Numbered from the stretch's first letter, positions 7,620 to 15,747 are shown. The stretch is DNA of 33,769 bases from Nocardiopsis lucentensis DSM 44048 (GCF_000341125.1 NZ_ANBC01000112.1:17813-51581); one strand, 5' to 3'. The notes: generated by a model not told the origin, from the sequence alone. Numbers and translations are program-made.

Positions 7620-9923
7620 TCAGGCCAACGTCAGCCGGTGTCTCCTGTCTGCCATGCCCAGCCGCGTGCACATGCCCTCGAAGTGCTTGGGGTCGGTGTC
7701 TCGGATCAGCGTGAACACCCCCTTCAGGACGTGCGTCGCGGCGGCGTCCAGGATCGGTTTGCCGACCGCGTCGGGGGTCCGGTGCGAATTGCTGTGCAGG
7801 AATCGGGTCAGTTCCCTGGCGAGGTCGCGCTTTCCGGGGAGCAGCTCTTCGACGGCCTCGGTCAGGTTCCCGCCCTTCTCCGGTACCCGGAACTGGAGGA
7901 AGTGTTCCAGCATCTTGCGCGCGTCGTTGGGAACCGAGGTGGCCAGGCGCAGGTCGGCGTCCAACGACGTGCCGTCGATCGCCTCCAGCAGGTTGTGGGT
8001 CACGCTGTGGAAGAGCAGGAGGTACTCGGTCTCCAGGATGACCGACTCCCTGCCGCGCTTGGCGTCCAGCGGAACGAGCACTGGTGCGCGATCCGCGCCC
8101 TCCCCGACCGACTTCATCATGTGCAGCGTCGTGGAGCTGTCCTTGCGCTTGAGGTCCTTGCCCCAGTGGCGCAGGAAGACGGTGTTGTGCGTGAGGACGA
8201 AGAGCTGTCGGCACAGCCCGGCGTCCGGGTCCAGTTTGGCGATCAGCATGGAGTAGACGCCGAACATCAGGTGGTCGTCCAGGCTGGAGACCGGGTCGTC
8301 GACGATGACGACGGTCTTCTCCAGGCTCCGGCCTTCGCCTACCAGGCTGGTGAGGAAGTAGATCAGGGCGATCGCGGTCCGTTCGCCCTCGCTGAGGTGG
8401 CGGGCGGGGCGGTCGTGGCGCAGCACCCGGTAGCGGCCGTCGCTGTGGACGAATCGCAGGTCCGATCGCCGCAGTAGGGAGGAGATGTCCCTGTTGAGTT
8501 CGGTGAGGAAGTACTCGGGGTCGTGTCCGAGCCGGGGGGTTTCCCGCAGTAGCTCACGGCACTCGTCCAGCGTTCGCTCCTGCTCCTGTATCAGCCGTGT
8601 CAGCTTCGACACCTCGCCGTCGTGGTCGCTGACCGGGCCCACGAGTCCGTGGAGCATGCGCTCGAACTCGCGGTCCGCGGCTCGCGCGCGTTCGTCGGCG
8701 ATTGAGTCCGTGCGCGCGTTGTGGTCGTCGATCATCCGGCCCAGCCCGGCGGTGTCGACCGCCCTCGGTGCGATGTCCGAGGGCAGCGCGAGCGGGGCGA
8801 ACATCTCGCCCCTCTTGCGCTCCAGGACCTCCACGACGCGGTCCAGCCCGTTCTGGAAGGCCGTGACCGCGCTCTCGACCTCCTTGCACGTCTCGTCGTA
8901 GTCCTCGCGCATGTCCTCGAAGAACTGTGTGCGGTGCGGGAGCGCGGAGGCGAAGTGTTCGGCCTGGGAGCGCAGGAGCCGCGTCTGTGCGACGGCGTCG
9001 TCGAGTTCGGCCAGGAGGCGGGCGTAGCCTTCGTCGAAGTGGCGTTCCAGCCGCGCCCTGCGGCCGTCGGTGATCTGCCCCTCGCAGAACAGGCAGGTGT
9101 CGCGGTCGGCGTGCAAGCTGCCGCCTTCGCGCACCCATGCCTCGTGTTCGGGACGGCCGATCAGTGCGTCGAGAGCCTCGGAGGCCACGGTGCGGGCCAA
9201 CAGAGCCACGACGTGCCCCTCCAGTTCGCCGATCGCGAGGCCGCGGGCGTTGACCGGGGAAATCGGATCGGGGGCGGAGCCGGCGATCAGGCTCCGGTCA
9301 CGGTCGCGTGCGGCGTCGAGCTCCTCCTGAGGGGTGAGCGGAGCCTTCAGAGCCCGCTTCACGTGGTTCCGGTTGAAGCCCCTGGAGAAACGGCCGCTCA
9401 CGGGCCCGAGTTCGCGGTGGGCCCTGCTCCCCAGTTCGGTGCACAGACGGTCCCGCTTGCGCTCGACCGACGCGCGCTTCTTGCGCAGGTCCTCCAGTTC
9501 GGCGCTGGCCCGTTCGAGTCCGGCCTGCGCGGCGTCCCTGCGCTCCTGCTGTTCGATGGTGGGCCGTCCCAGGTAGAGCAGCGCGTCAGCGTCGGCGCCG
9601 CCCTCTCCCTCGTGTGCGTCGAAGCGAAGGTTGCGCCGCACGTACTCGGCGCCGAAGAGGCGGACGTCGTCCCAGATCCAGTGCCCAGGACCCTCGACCG
9701 TCTCCGTGGCGTCCGGGGCGTCACCGGTCCCGACCTTGACCCTCATGCCGTGGGACCACGCGGGATCGTCCGGAACGCCGTTGATCAGCTCGGCGAACGT
9801 GCTCTTCCCGGTGCCGTTGGGGGCGTAGATCAGGTTGAGTTTCTCGAAGTCGACGGCGTTGTTGTGCTGCCTCCATCCCTGGAAGCAGCGGAAGTCCTTG
9901 ACACGGGTGACGCGCTTGATCAA
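7620..9923 (-). CDS. PrrC/RloC-like ABC-ATPase, predicted anticodon nuclease
   Basis: An SMC-like ABC ATPase of 767 residues. Walker A is YAPNGTGKST (about 33-42), a CLFC motif at 277-280 lies between predicted coiled coils (zinc-hook position), the signature is LSEGERTAIAL (about 510), Walker B is IVDDPVSSLDD (about 541) and the switch His is in VLTHNT (about 575). DDPVSSLD is typical of the PrrC/RloC (AAA_13) group. Near the C-terminus R669-x3-E673 followed by H710 or H714 resembles the Arg-Glu-His nuclease triad of PrrC, which cuts tRNA-Lys when restriction is disabled; the zinc hook favours RloC. The TTG at 9923 is chosen because GAGGA lies seven bases upstream and the protein then starts MIKRVTRVKDFRCF; an ATG at 10001 would add a 26-residue extension without homology. 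It is monocistronic within the defence cluster. The nuclease role is inferred; the ATPase fold is clear. Confidence 0.75.
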   Translation of the reverse strand: MIKRVTRVKDFRCFQGWRQHNNAVDFEKLNLIYAPNGTGKSTFAELINGVPDDPAWSHGMRVKVGTGDAPDATETVEGPGHWIWDDVRLFGAEYVRRNLRFDAHEGEGGADADALLYLGRPTIEQQERRDAAQAGLERASAELEDLRKKRASVERKRDRLCTELGSRAHRELGPVSGRFSRGFNRNHVKRALKAPLTPQEELDAARDRDRSLIAGSAPDPISPVNARGLAIGELEGHVVALLARTVASEALDALIGRPEHEAWVREGGSLHADRDTCLFCEGQITDGRRARLERHFDEGYARLLAELDDAVAQTRLLRSQAEHFASALPHRTQFFEDMREDYDETCKEVESAVTAFQNGLDRVVEVLERKRGEMFAPLALPSDIAPRAVDTAGLGRMIDDHNARTDSIADERARAADREFERMLHGLVGPVSDHDGEVSKLTRLIQEQERTLDECRELLRETPRLGHDPEYFLTELNRDISSLLRRSDLRFVHSDGRYRVLRHDRPARHLSEGERTAIALIYFLTSLVGEGRSLEKTVVIVDDPVSSLDDHLMFGVYSMLIAKLDPDAGLCRQLFVLTHNTVFLRHWGKDLKRKDSSTTLHMMKSVGEGADRAPVLVPLDAKRGRESVILETEYLLLFHSVTHNLLEAIDGTSLDADLRLATSVPNDARKMLEHFLQFRVPEKGGNLTEAVEELLPGKRDLARELTRFLHSNSHRTPDAVGKPILDAAATHVLKGVFTLIRDTDPKHFEGMCTRLGMADRRHRLTLA

Positions 9924-10066
9924 CGGGGGTCCTCGAAACCGCGTGAAGAGTGTGAACAGGAGAATCCAGGATGACAGGGCCGCACCCGTGATGTGCGGCA
10001 TTCTTCCCAGTTCACGCGGTCTTCGTCCGGCTCCGTGGAGTCCGGAAGACGATATCGATGGACAAG

Positions 10067-10095
10067 ACTATAAAAACAGCGCATCGAGCTATAAA
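10067..10095 (-). promoter_or_regulatory. Candidate promoter of the PrrC/RloC-like gene
   Basis: Read on the minus strand, TTTATA (10090-10095) and TATAGT (10067-10072) are separated by exactly 17 bases. The -10 is one base from TATAAT. It would give a leader of about 135 bases before the TTG start. Confidence 0.5.
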
Positions 10096-10373
10096 TCTCA
10101 CCAGAGTGAAAGGAATGCATCAAACATTCGAAAAAGAACATTCCAATCCGGGTAGGTCCTCACACCGGGGGATGAACCGGACAGGGAACGGAAGGGTTGA
10201 CGAGTCCCGCAGGGCATGGCCATCGGGTCTCGCCACCGGTCGCGGGGACCGGCCGACCGCGTCGGTCCGCTCTTCGAGCGGTCACACCGCCCGGAACACC
10301 CCCAACGGCCCGCCGCCACCGCGACAACCCCGACGGGGCAGGGGTTTGCGGATGGCCGGAAGGGGACACCGGC

Positions 10374-10402
10374 TTTACCCCGACCATCCGTGTGCGTAGG
10401 CT
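10374..10402 (+). promoter_or_regulatory. Candidate promoter of the nSTAND-WD40 gene
   Basis: TTTACC (10374-10379) and TAGGCT (10397-10402) are 17 bases apart, matching the actinobacterial housekeeping pattern TTGACN/TANNNT well at the -10. Transcription would begin about 50 bases before the GTG start at 10460. Confidence 0.5.
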
Positions 10403-10459
10403 CACCCGGGGCGCGGACGCCCCCATGGACTCGGGAACACGCGACCCCTCGGAGACGAC

Positions 10460-13400
10460 GTGCGGCGACGCCAACGACTCGCCCTGATGCTGCAACTGGT
10501 CCTGGTGCTGGCCGCGGGTCTGCTGGGAGTGGTCACCAACTTCGCCACCGACGGACGCGCGACACCCCTGCCCCTGCGGGTGATGGAACAGGCCGCCGTT
10601 CCCGGCCTGGTCCTCATTCTGGTGGTCCTGCTCGCGGGGCACTTCGCCGCCTACCGACTGGAGCACCCGCCCCCTCCCGAGTTCGGCTGGCAACCGGGGC
10701 GCTCGCCCTACCCCGGCCTCGCCTCCTTCCACGAGGACGAGGCCGCCGTCTTCTTCGGCCGTGCCGCCCAGACCACCGAGGCCATGCGCCGCCTCAACGG
10801 TGTCGGCGCCGAACCCCACGAGCGCTTCCTGGCCGTCATCGGCGCCTCCGGCAGCGGCAAGTCCTCCCTCGTCCAGGCCGGGATCCTGCCCCGCCTGAGA
10901 GGGCAGCGCTGGAACATCCTGCCCGTCATGGTGCCCGGAGCCGATCCGATCGGCGCCCTGGCCCGGGCTCTGGCCGCGGACCAGACGCAGGCCGACGCCT
11001 ACGCACGCCGCATTCGCCGTGACGCCGGCGAACTCCTCACCCTGCTGCGGGGGATCCGCCGCGAGAGCGGAGGCCCCCGGCGGACCGTCCTGGTCGTCGA
11101 CCAACTGGAGGAACTGGTCACTCTCAGCGGCGACCGCGATCGCGACCTCTTCCTCAACGCACTGCGCGACGCCCTGCACGGCGACCGCCACCTGAGGGTG
11201 GTGGCCACCCTGCGTGTGGAGTTCCTCGGCGACCTGCTGGGCGGCCAGGCCGCCGAACTGTTCACCAACCCCCTGGCCCTCGGTGCGCTGAGCCGTCAGG
11301 ATCTCGTCGAGATCATCGAACGACCCGCCGAGGCGGCCGGTTTCCGCTTCGAGGACGGTCTGGTCGAGCGCATCGCCCTCGACACCGGAAGCGGCGACGC
11401 CCTGCCCCTGCTCGCCTACCTGCTCCAGGAACTCCACATCCGCTCCGGCGCACGCGGGGTCGCCACCGAGGCCGACTACCGGGCCCTCGGCGGCGTGGAG
11501 GGAGCGCTGGCCCGCCACGCCGACCAGGTCACCGCCGAGCTGCGTGCCGAGGCCGACCTCGACCGCGTCCTGCGGGTCCTGCTGCGCTTCGTCACCGTCA
11601 CCAGCGGCGACGCCACCCGCCGCCGGGTGCGTCTGTCCGAACTCGACGCACGCGACCGCCACATCGTCGACGCCTTCGTCGACGCCCGCCTCCTGGTCAG
11701 CGACGTCCACGAAGGCGGCCCCGTCGCGCAGGTCGCCCACGAGGCGCTCTTCCGCCAGTGGGCGCCTCTGCGTCAACAGGTGGAGGCGCACACCGAACGC
11801 CTGCGCCAGCGTGCCGAGCTGGAGCGCTGGGCGGGCGACTGGGAGAGTTCGGGCCGCCACGCCGACTACCTGCTCACCGGAGCCCGGCTGACCACCGCGG
11901 AACGCTGGCTGGCGGCCCTGCGGGAGAACGACCAGGACACCCCCGCGCTCACCGCCTTCGTCGACGCCTCCCGCCGCCGCGACCACGGGTTCCTGCGCCG
12001 GGTGTCGCTCTCGATTGCCGAGTACGTCCTGGCCGGGGTCGAGGAGTACCCCGAACTGGCCGTCCTGCTCACCCTGGCCGCACTGGAGGAGTGCGAGCCC
12101 GTACCCGTCGTCCGCGGAGCCCTGCTGTCCGCGCTCGCCCACAGCCACTGCTCCGCTGTCCTCACCGGTCACACCGACACCGTGCGCAACCTCGCCTGGT
12201 CGCCCGACGGAACCCGGATCGCCACCGCCTCCCGGGACGGCTCCGCCCGCCTGTGGGACACCCGCGGAGGTCTGGTCCGTGAGCTGCGCGGCCACATGGG
12301 GATGGTGGAGATGGCGGCCTGGTCCCCGGACTCGCGTCGGCTGGCCACCGCCTCCCGCGACCACACGGTGCGGGTGTGGGACGCCGACTCGGGCGAGACC
12401 CTCCTGCGGTTCGCCGACGCCACCGACGTGGTGCGCGGCGTCTCCTGGAGCCCCGACGGTCGCTACGTCGCCGCGGCCTCACGCGACCGCGTCGTCCGGA
12501 TCTGGGAGGCCGACACGGGCCGTCTGAGCACCCGGTTGGCCGGGCACGACGACAACGTCCTGGGCATCCGGTGGTCGCCCGACGGCACACGCCTGGCCAC
12601 CGCCTCCCACGACCGGACCGTCATCGTCTGGGACGTCGGCGACGCACGCGAGGCCGTCAGGCTCACGGGCCACCGCGACTTCGTCGAGGGAGTGTCCTGG
12701 CATCCCGACGGGACCCGGATCGCCACGGCGTCGGGCGACCACACCGTCCGGGTGTGGGACGCGGCCACGGGGGAGCAGACCCTCCTGCTCCGCGGTCACC
12801 GCGACCGCGTGTGGAACGTGGAGTGGTCCCCCGACGGACGTCTTCTGGCCACCGCCTCGGCCGACCGCACCGCCCGTGTCTTCACCGCCGACGACGCCGA
12901 GGAGCGGGTCGTCCTGCGCGGCCACACCGACGCCGTCTGGGGCGTGGGCTGGTCGCCCGACGGCACGCGCCTGGCCACGGGGTCGGAGGACGGCACCGCG
13001 CGCCTGTGGGAGATGGAGCCCCGCACCGTGGAGCACGCGGTCCATGCTGCGGAGGGCGCGGCGGTCAACGCCGTGGCGGCCCGGGGCGGCACGGTCGCCG
13101 CGGCGGGCGAGGACGGGACCGTTCACGTGTGGGAGGAGGGCGGCGGGACGCCGGTGCGCCTGCGCGGGCACACCGGCGCGGTGCGCGACACCGCCCTGTC
13201 CCCGGACGGCTCGGCGCTCGTCTCGGGCGGCACCGACCGACGCGCCCTGCTGTGGGACCTGCAGACGGGCCGGGCCCCGGTGGAACTGGGCCATGAGGGC
13301 GCCATCGTGGAGTCGGTGTCCTGGTCGCCCGACGGAGAGCGCGTCGCCACCGGCGCCCAGGACCGGAGCATCCGCGTGTGGGACGCACGCGACGGCTCCC

Positions 13401-13996
13401 TGCTGACCACGCTGCGCGGCCACCAGGACTGGGTCGTGGGCCTGGCCTGGTCTACCGACGGGCGGATGATCGCCTCCTGCTCCGACGACCGCACCGCCCG
13501 CGTGTGGGACCTGACCACCGGTCGCGAGCACGTCGTGCTCACCGGACACGAGAACTGGGTGGACTCCGTCGCCTGGTCCCCGGACGGGACGCGCCTGGCC
13601 ACCTCCTCGGCCGACTGGACGGTGCGGGTGTGGAACCTGGCCTCGGGGCAGACCGAACGTGTCCTCACCGGGCACGGCGGTCGGGTGCCCGCGGTGGCCT
13701 GGTCGCCCGACGGCGCCCGTCTGGCCACCGCATCCCACGACCGCACCGTCCGTGTATGGGTTGTCAAGGGCGAGGGTGAACCGCTGACGGTCGGTGTCCA
13801 CCGCGACCGTGTCCTCAGCGTCGTGTGGAGTGGCGGGTCGCGGACGGTCGCCTCGGGGTCCGCGGACGGCACCGTGCGAGTGTGGGACGCGGACATGCCT
13901 GTGGCGGAGTTGACGCGTGTGGCGCGCCGGCGCACCTTCCGGGCTCTGACCCGGGAGGAGCGCCGCGCGCACCTGTTCGCGGTCGGTGAGGGATGA
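10460..13996 (+). CDS. Membrane-anchored nSTAND ATPase with 14 WD40 repeats
   Basis: A 1,178-residue signalling-type protein. Two hydrophobic helices at the N-terminus (about 7-28 and 44-63) predict a membrane hairpin with the bulk cytoplasmic. An nSTAND1-type NTPase follows from the PYPGLASFHEDEAAVFFGR stretch, with Walker A GASGSGKSS (128-136) and Walker B VLVVDQLEEL (about 210-219), then a helical region. From about residue 570 to 1150 I count 14 WD40 repeats (GH...WSPDG...TAS.D.TVRVWD), enough for two seven-bladed propellers; repeats 8 and 14 are the most diverged. The GTG start has GGAG five bases upstream. STAND proteins use repeat domains to sense a ligand and their ATPase to oligomerise, and several act in bacterial anti-phage defence, though actinomycetes also have many such proteins of unknown role. 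No nuclease or protease effector is fused here, so the membrane helices or an unlinked partner would have to act as effector. Confidence 0.8.
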   Translation: MRRRQRLALMLQLVLVLAAGLLGVVTNFATDGRATPLPLRVMEQAAVPGLVLILVVLLAGHFAAYRLEHPPPPEFGWQPGRSPYPGLASFHEDEAAVFFGRAAQTTEAMRRLNGVGAEPHERFLAVIGASGSGKSSLVQAGILPRLRGQRWNILPVMVPGADPIGALARALAADQTQADAYARRIRRDAGELLTLLRGIRRESGGPRRTVLVVDQLEELVTLSGDRDRDLFLNALRDALHGDRHLRVVATLRVEFLGDLLGGQAAELFTNPLALGALSRQDLVEIIERPAEAAGFRFEDGLVERIALDTGSGDALPLLAYLLQELHIRSGARGVATEADYRALGGVEGALARHADQVTAELRAEADLDRVLRVLLRFVTVTSGDATRRRVRLSELDARDRHIVDAFVDARLLVSDVHEGGPVAQVAHEALFRQWAPLRQQVEAHTERLRQRAELERWAGDWESSGRHADYLLTGARLTTAERWLAALRENDQDTPALTAFVDASRRRDHGFLRRVSLSIAEYVLAGVEEYPELAVLLTLAALEECEPVPVVRGALLSALAHSHCSAVLTGHTDTVRNLAWSPDGTRIATASRDGSARLWDTRGGLVRELRGHMGMVEMAAWSPDSRRLATASRDHTVRVWDADSGETLLRFADATDVVRGVSWSPDGRYVAAASRDRVVRIWEADTGRLSTRLAGHDDNVLGIRWSPDGTRLATASHDRTVIVWDVGDAREAVRLTGHRDFVEGVSWHPDGTRIATASGDHTVRVWDAATGEQTLLLRGHRDRVWNVEWSPDGRLLATASADRTARVFTADDAEERVVLRGHTDAVWGVGWSPDGTRLATGSEDGTARLWEMEPRTVEHAVHAAEGAAVNAVAARGGTVAAAGEDGTVHVWEEGGGTPVRLRGHTGAVRDTALSPDGSALVSGGTDRRALLWDLQTGRAPVELGHEGAIVESVSWSPDGERVATGAQDRSIRVWDARDGSLLTTLRGHQDWVVGLAWSTDGRMIASCSDDRTARVWDLTTGREHVVLTGHENWVDSVAWSPDGTRLATSSADWTVRVWNLASGQTERVLTGHGGRVPAVAWSPDGARLATASHDRTVRVWVVKGEGEPLTVGVHRDRVLSVVWSGGSRTVASGSADGTVRVWDADMPVAELTRVARRRTFRALTREERRAHLFAVGEG

Positions 13997-14005
13997 GGGC
14001 CGGGG

Positions 14006-14305
14006 TCAGTAGACCCGGGTGACCTCGCGGACGTCGGTGGAGACCAGGTAGTCCTTCGGGTCCAGGTCCATGGCCTCGCGATCGGGGGAATCCCAGTACC
14101 GGCGGTTGCGCTCAGCGAACGTCTCGGGGCCGTCGTAGGAGATCTCCCAGATGAAGTGGCGGCGTTCGCGGTCGATCCAGGCGCCGCCGAGGGAGAAGCC
14201 GAACTTCAGGCGCAGGGGGACGATCTCCTCCTTCCAACGTTGGGCCCACTCGTCGAGCAGGCCCTCGCGGACGGTGTAGGTGCGTACCTGGGTGGTGGCG
14301 GGCAC
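14006..14305 (-). CDS. NIPSNAP-family protein
   Basis: A 99-residue protein with the compact ferredoxin-like dimeric α/β-barrel layout of NIPSNAP proteins: an opening strand VRTYTVREGLLDEW, a central GFSLGGAWIDRERRHFIWEISYDG and a closing helix with the aromatic segment ERNRRYWDSPDRE. Family members are small dimeric proteins of mostly unknown role in bacteria. The ATG at 14305 is preceded by AAAGG at a suitable distance. It is convergent with the WD40 gene, only nine bases apart, and lies 114 bases downstream of the methyltransferase gene on the same strand, so it may share that transcript. A role in the neighbouring peptide-nucleotide locus is possible but nothing in the sequence demands it. 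Confidence 0.75.
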   Translation of the reverse strand: MPATTQVRTYTVREGLLDEWAQRWKEEIVPLRLKFGFSLGGAWIDRERRHFIWEISYDGPETFAERNRRYWDSPDREAMDLDPKDYLVSTDVREVTRVY

Positions 14306-14419
14306 GGTGCTGCCTTTCCGAAGTGGTCGGCGTGGCTTCGGTCGTCCTGAGTGTTCCCGTCACGGATGCTAGCGACGGCCAAGAGCACGAAGCGCGTGGC
14401 GGATGTGGCTCTGTTCGCC

Positions 14420-15457
14420 TCAGCGGCGGGTGCGTACACGGGCGCGTACGAGCCAGCCGTCGCCTGTCTCTTCCAGGACCGGGGACAGCGTGCCGGCACT
14501 GGGTCGATCGGCCTGTCGCCACTGGTGGACCCACCGCCGTACCTCCCGCCCGGAGGTGGTGTCCCCGGTGCTGAGCAGCCGGCCGCCACCCAGCATCGCG
14601 GCGGCACCTCCCGCCGAGGCGTGCCCCGGGGCCCAGCCGCGTGCGCCCAGGCCGAACATGCTCAGCCCTTCGGGGGCGGTCGCGTACAGGTAGGCGTGGA
14701 AGTCGGCGACCGGTTCCTCCGGGCCGAGCAGCGCCCCGCCCTCTGTTCGAGCACCGACGGCCAGGGCGTCCACCAGTGACCGCGCCCTCGCGGCGGTGTC
14801 CTCCCCGGAGATCCACATGCCGCTGACCCACCAGGGGTTTCCCTCCTGGTCGGCGGTCTGTGCGTGCACGCCGCGCGGCGGCACCAGCCACTGGGTGAGT
14901 TCCTCGGGGTGCATCTCCACGTACCCGCCCGGCCACAGCCGCTCGGCAGCCAACCGTCCGTCGCGCGTGCGGTGGGCACGCACGATCGCGTTGGCCCGGG
15001 GAAGCGGGGCGATCGCGACCGGCACGACCAGCGCCGCGCCCGGTACGCACTGGTCGGCCCAGGCCCGGTGCAGCAGGTCGCTGCTGGCCCAGGCCACGAT
15101 CCGGTCGTAGGGGGCGTGGTCGGGTGCGCCCTCAGTCCCGTCACGGGTGACGACGCGGATGTTGTCGGCGCCCCTCCGGGCGTGCAGGTCGCGCGCCCGT
15201 ACGACCAGGTCGTCCACCACGTCCACGGAGACCACCGAGCCGCCCTCACCCACGAGCGCGCCCAGCAGGGCCCCGGAGAAACCGGACCCGGTGCCGATCT
15301 CCAGCACCCGCATCCCCGGGCGCACGTCCAGGCGCTCCAACCCGGCGGTGATCGCCTCGGCCGAACTGCTCTGCCGGACGAGGCTCCCGTCCTCCCGGTG
15401 GGTGTAGTACTCCTCCGGTACGGAGGCCAGGGCGTCCTGGATACGGCTTGTGGCCAT
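14420..15457 (-). CDS. PCMT-type SAM-dependent methyltransferase
   Basis: A 345-residue protein whose N-terminal half resembles protein-L-isoaspartate O-methyltransferase: the lead-in SLVRQSSSAEAI, SAM-binding motif I VLEIGTGSG (51-59), an acidic motif around VVSVDVVDD and the YDRIVAWAS strand. The C-terminal extension of about 150 residues is not part of the minimal PCMT fold. PCMT enzymes methylate isoaspartate or related carboxylates; homologues also tailor ribosomal peptides. The ATG at 15457 is chosen because GAGG lies six bases upstream; an ATG four codons earlier has no such site. It is divergent from the MNDDGNN mini-gene and near the MccB-like and HIT genes, so a tailoring role on the peptide is an attractive inference. 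A housekeeping repair role seems less likely given the extension and the context, but is not excluded. Confidence 0.75.
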   Translation of the reverse strand: MATSRIQDALASVPEEYYTHREDGSLVRQSSSAEAITAGLERLDVRPGMRVLEIGTGSGFSGALLGALVGEGGSVVSVDVVDDLVVRARDLHARRGADNIRVVTRDGTEGAPDHAPYDRIVAWASSDLLHRAWADQCVPGAALVVPVAIAPLPRANAIVRAHRTRDGRLAAERLWPGGYVEMHPEELTQWLVPPRGVHAQTADQEGNPWWVSGMWISGEDTAARARSLVDALAVGARTEGGALLGPEEPVADFHAYLYATAPEGLSMFGLGARGWAPGHASAGGAAAMLGGGRLLSTGDTTSGREVRRWVHQWRQADRPSAGTLSPVLEETGDGWLVRARVRTRR

Positions 15458-15591
15458 CGGTTTCCTCATCTGTGGTCGTAGTGTTCTTCTCTTCGACACG
15501 GGGGAGCCAGGGCGTCTGTCGGACCCGATACACCCGAAGGCTCGGGTGGGCGTCGGCCGCACGGCGTCGGAAGCAATGTCGAGCAATGCCG

Positions 15592-15620
15592 TTGGCGGGA
15601 GCCCGGCGAAGGGCTTTGAT
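15592..15620 (+). promoter_or_regulatory. Weak candidate promoter for the heptapeptide mini-gene
   Basis: TTGGCG (15592-15597) and TTTGAT (15615-15620) are 17 bases apart on the plus strand, about 70 bases ahead of the ribosome-binding site. The -35 is good, the -10 only fair (T in place of A at its second base). Confidence 0.25.
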
Positions 15621-15687
15621 GAGTTTCGAGGCCATGGAGTGTCCCGGGTCCGCTCATGGTCTTCGCGCACACGACCACCTTCGACGT

Positions 15688-15694
15688 GAGGAGG
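15688..15694 (+). promoter_or_regulatory. Consensus ribosome-binding site of the heptapeptide ORF
   Basis: GAGGAGG ends five bases before the ATG at 15700, an optimal Shine-Dalgarno placement and among the strongest in this window. It serves no longer ORF, because the frame closes after seven codons. Confidence 0.6.
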
Positions 15695-15699
15695 CCGAG

Positions 15700-15723
15700 A
15701 TGAACGACGACGGCAACAACTGA
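15700..15723 (+). CDS. Putative heptapeptide precursor MNDDGNN, MccA-like
   Basis: ATG plus six codons and TGA encode MNDDGNN. The known microcin C precursor MccA of E. coli is also seven residues (MRTGNAN). In that pathway MccB attaches AMP through a phosphoramidate bond to the C-terminal Asn, and the N-formyl-Met matters for recognition. Here the peptide also ends in Asn and keeps a Gly-Asn-x pattern near the end. The evidence is its length, the C-terminal Asn, a consensus ribosome site five bases upstream, a 17-bp inverted repeat 24 bases downstream that would end a very short mRNA, and its position beside an MccB-like gene and a HIT hydrolase gene. It runs opposite to those two genes, unlike the mccA-mccB order of E. 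coli, so expression would be independent. ORFs this short arise by chance, so function remains an inference. Confidence 0.55.
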   Translation: MNDDGNN

Positions 15724-15747
15724 CGACGCCGAGGACCGACATGACAC

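Larger units (their letters stand above)
9924..10459. other. Divergent intergenic region with an AT-rich patch
   Basis: This 536-base gap separates the minus-strand ABC-ATPase gene from the plus-strand WD40 gene. Bases about 10050-10145 are strikingly AT-rich for this genome and hold a candidate minus-strand promoter. A 7-bp hairpin (9979-9985 with 9993-9999) would form in the 5' leader of the ATPase mRNA. The part from 10146 to 10373 returns to high GC and contains only short inverted repeats. ORFs crossing it lack ribosome sites and coding-like codon use. Confidence 0.5.
15458..15699. other. Intergenic leader between methyltransferase gene and heptapeptide mini-gene
   Basis: This stretch must hold the promoters of both the minus-strand methyltransferase gene and the plus-strand mini-gene. 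Overlapping ORFs occur on both strands, but they lack ribosome sites and have a third-base composition unlike local genes. A short direct repeat of AGCAATG (15571-15577 and 15582-15588, 11-base period) is present and could be a regulator site. Confidence 0.4.

Noticed and set aside
8721-9974. Long plus-strand ORF of about 417 codons opposite the ABC-ATPase gene
   Set aside because: Antisense shadow of a high-GC gene: no domain, no ribosome site, while the minus-strand frame has full ATPase motifs.
9924-10001. N-terminal extension of the PrrC/RloC-like protein from an ATG at 10001
   Set aside because: The added 26 residues have no family counterpart, and the TTG at 9923 has a GAGGA site and gives the usual N-terminus.
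10058-10399. Plus-strand ORF in the divergent gap at 10.1-10.4 kb
   Set aside because: It starts in the AT-rich promoter patch, lacks a ribosome site and has no recognisable similarity.
12167-13905. Tandem DNA repeat array or CRISPR-like structure
   Set aside because: The periodicity of about 125 bases is that of WD40 protein repeats; units are diverged and there are no spacers.
12479-13972. Minus-strand ORF of about 497 codons opposite the WD40 repeats
   Set aside because: It mirrors the repeat unit of the WD40 gene and has no independent coding signal.
15246-15635. Minus-strand ORF starting MASKLIKALRR ahead of the methyltransferase, considered as a longer RiPP precursor
   Set aside because: No ribosome-binding site, it runs deep into the methyltransferase gene in another frame, and it has no leader/core pattern.
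15466-15657. Minus-strand ORF MSGPGTLHGLETHQ..., Cys-containing, ending at an alternative methyltransferase start
   Set aside because: Third codon positions are far less GC-rich than real genes here and there is no Shine-Dalgarno; the overlap appears accidental.
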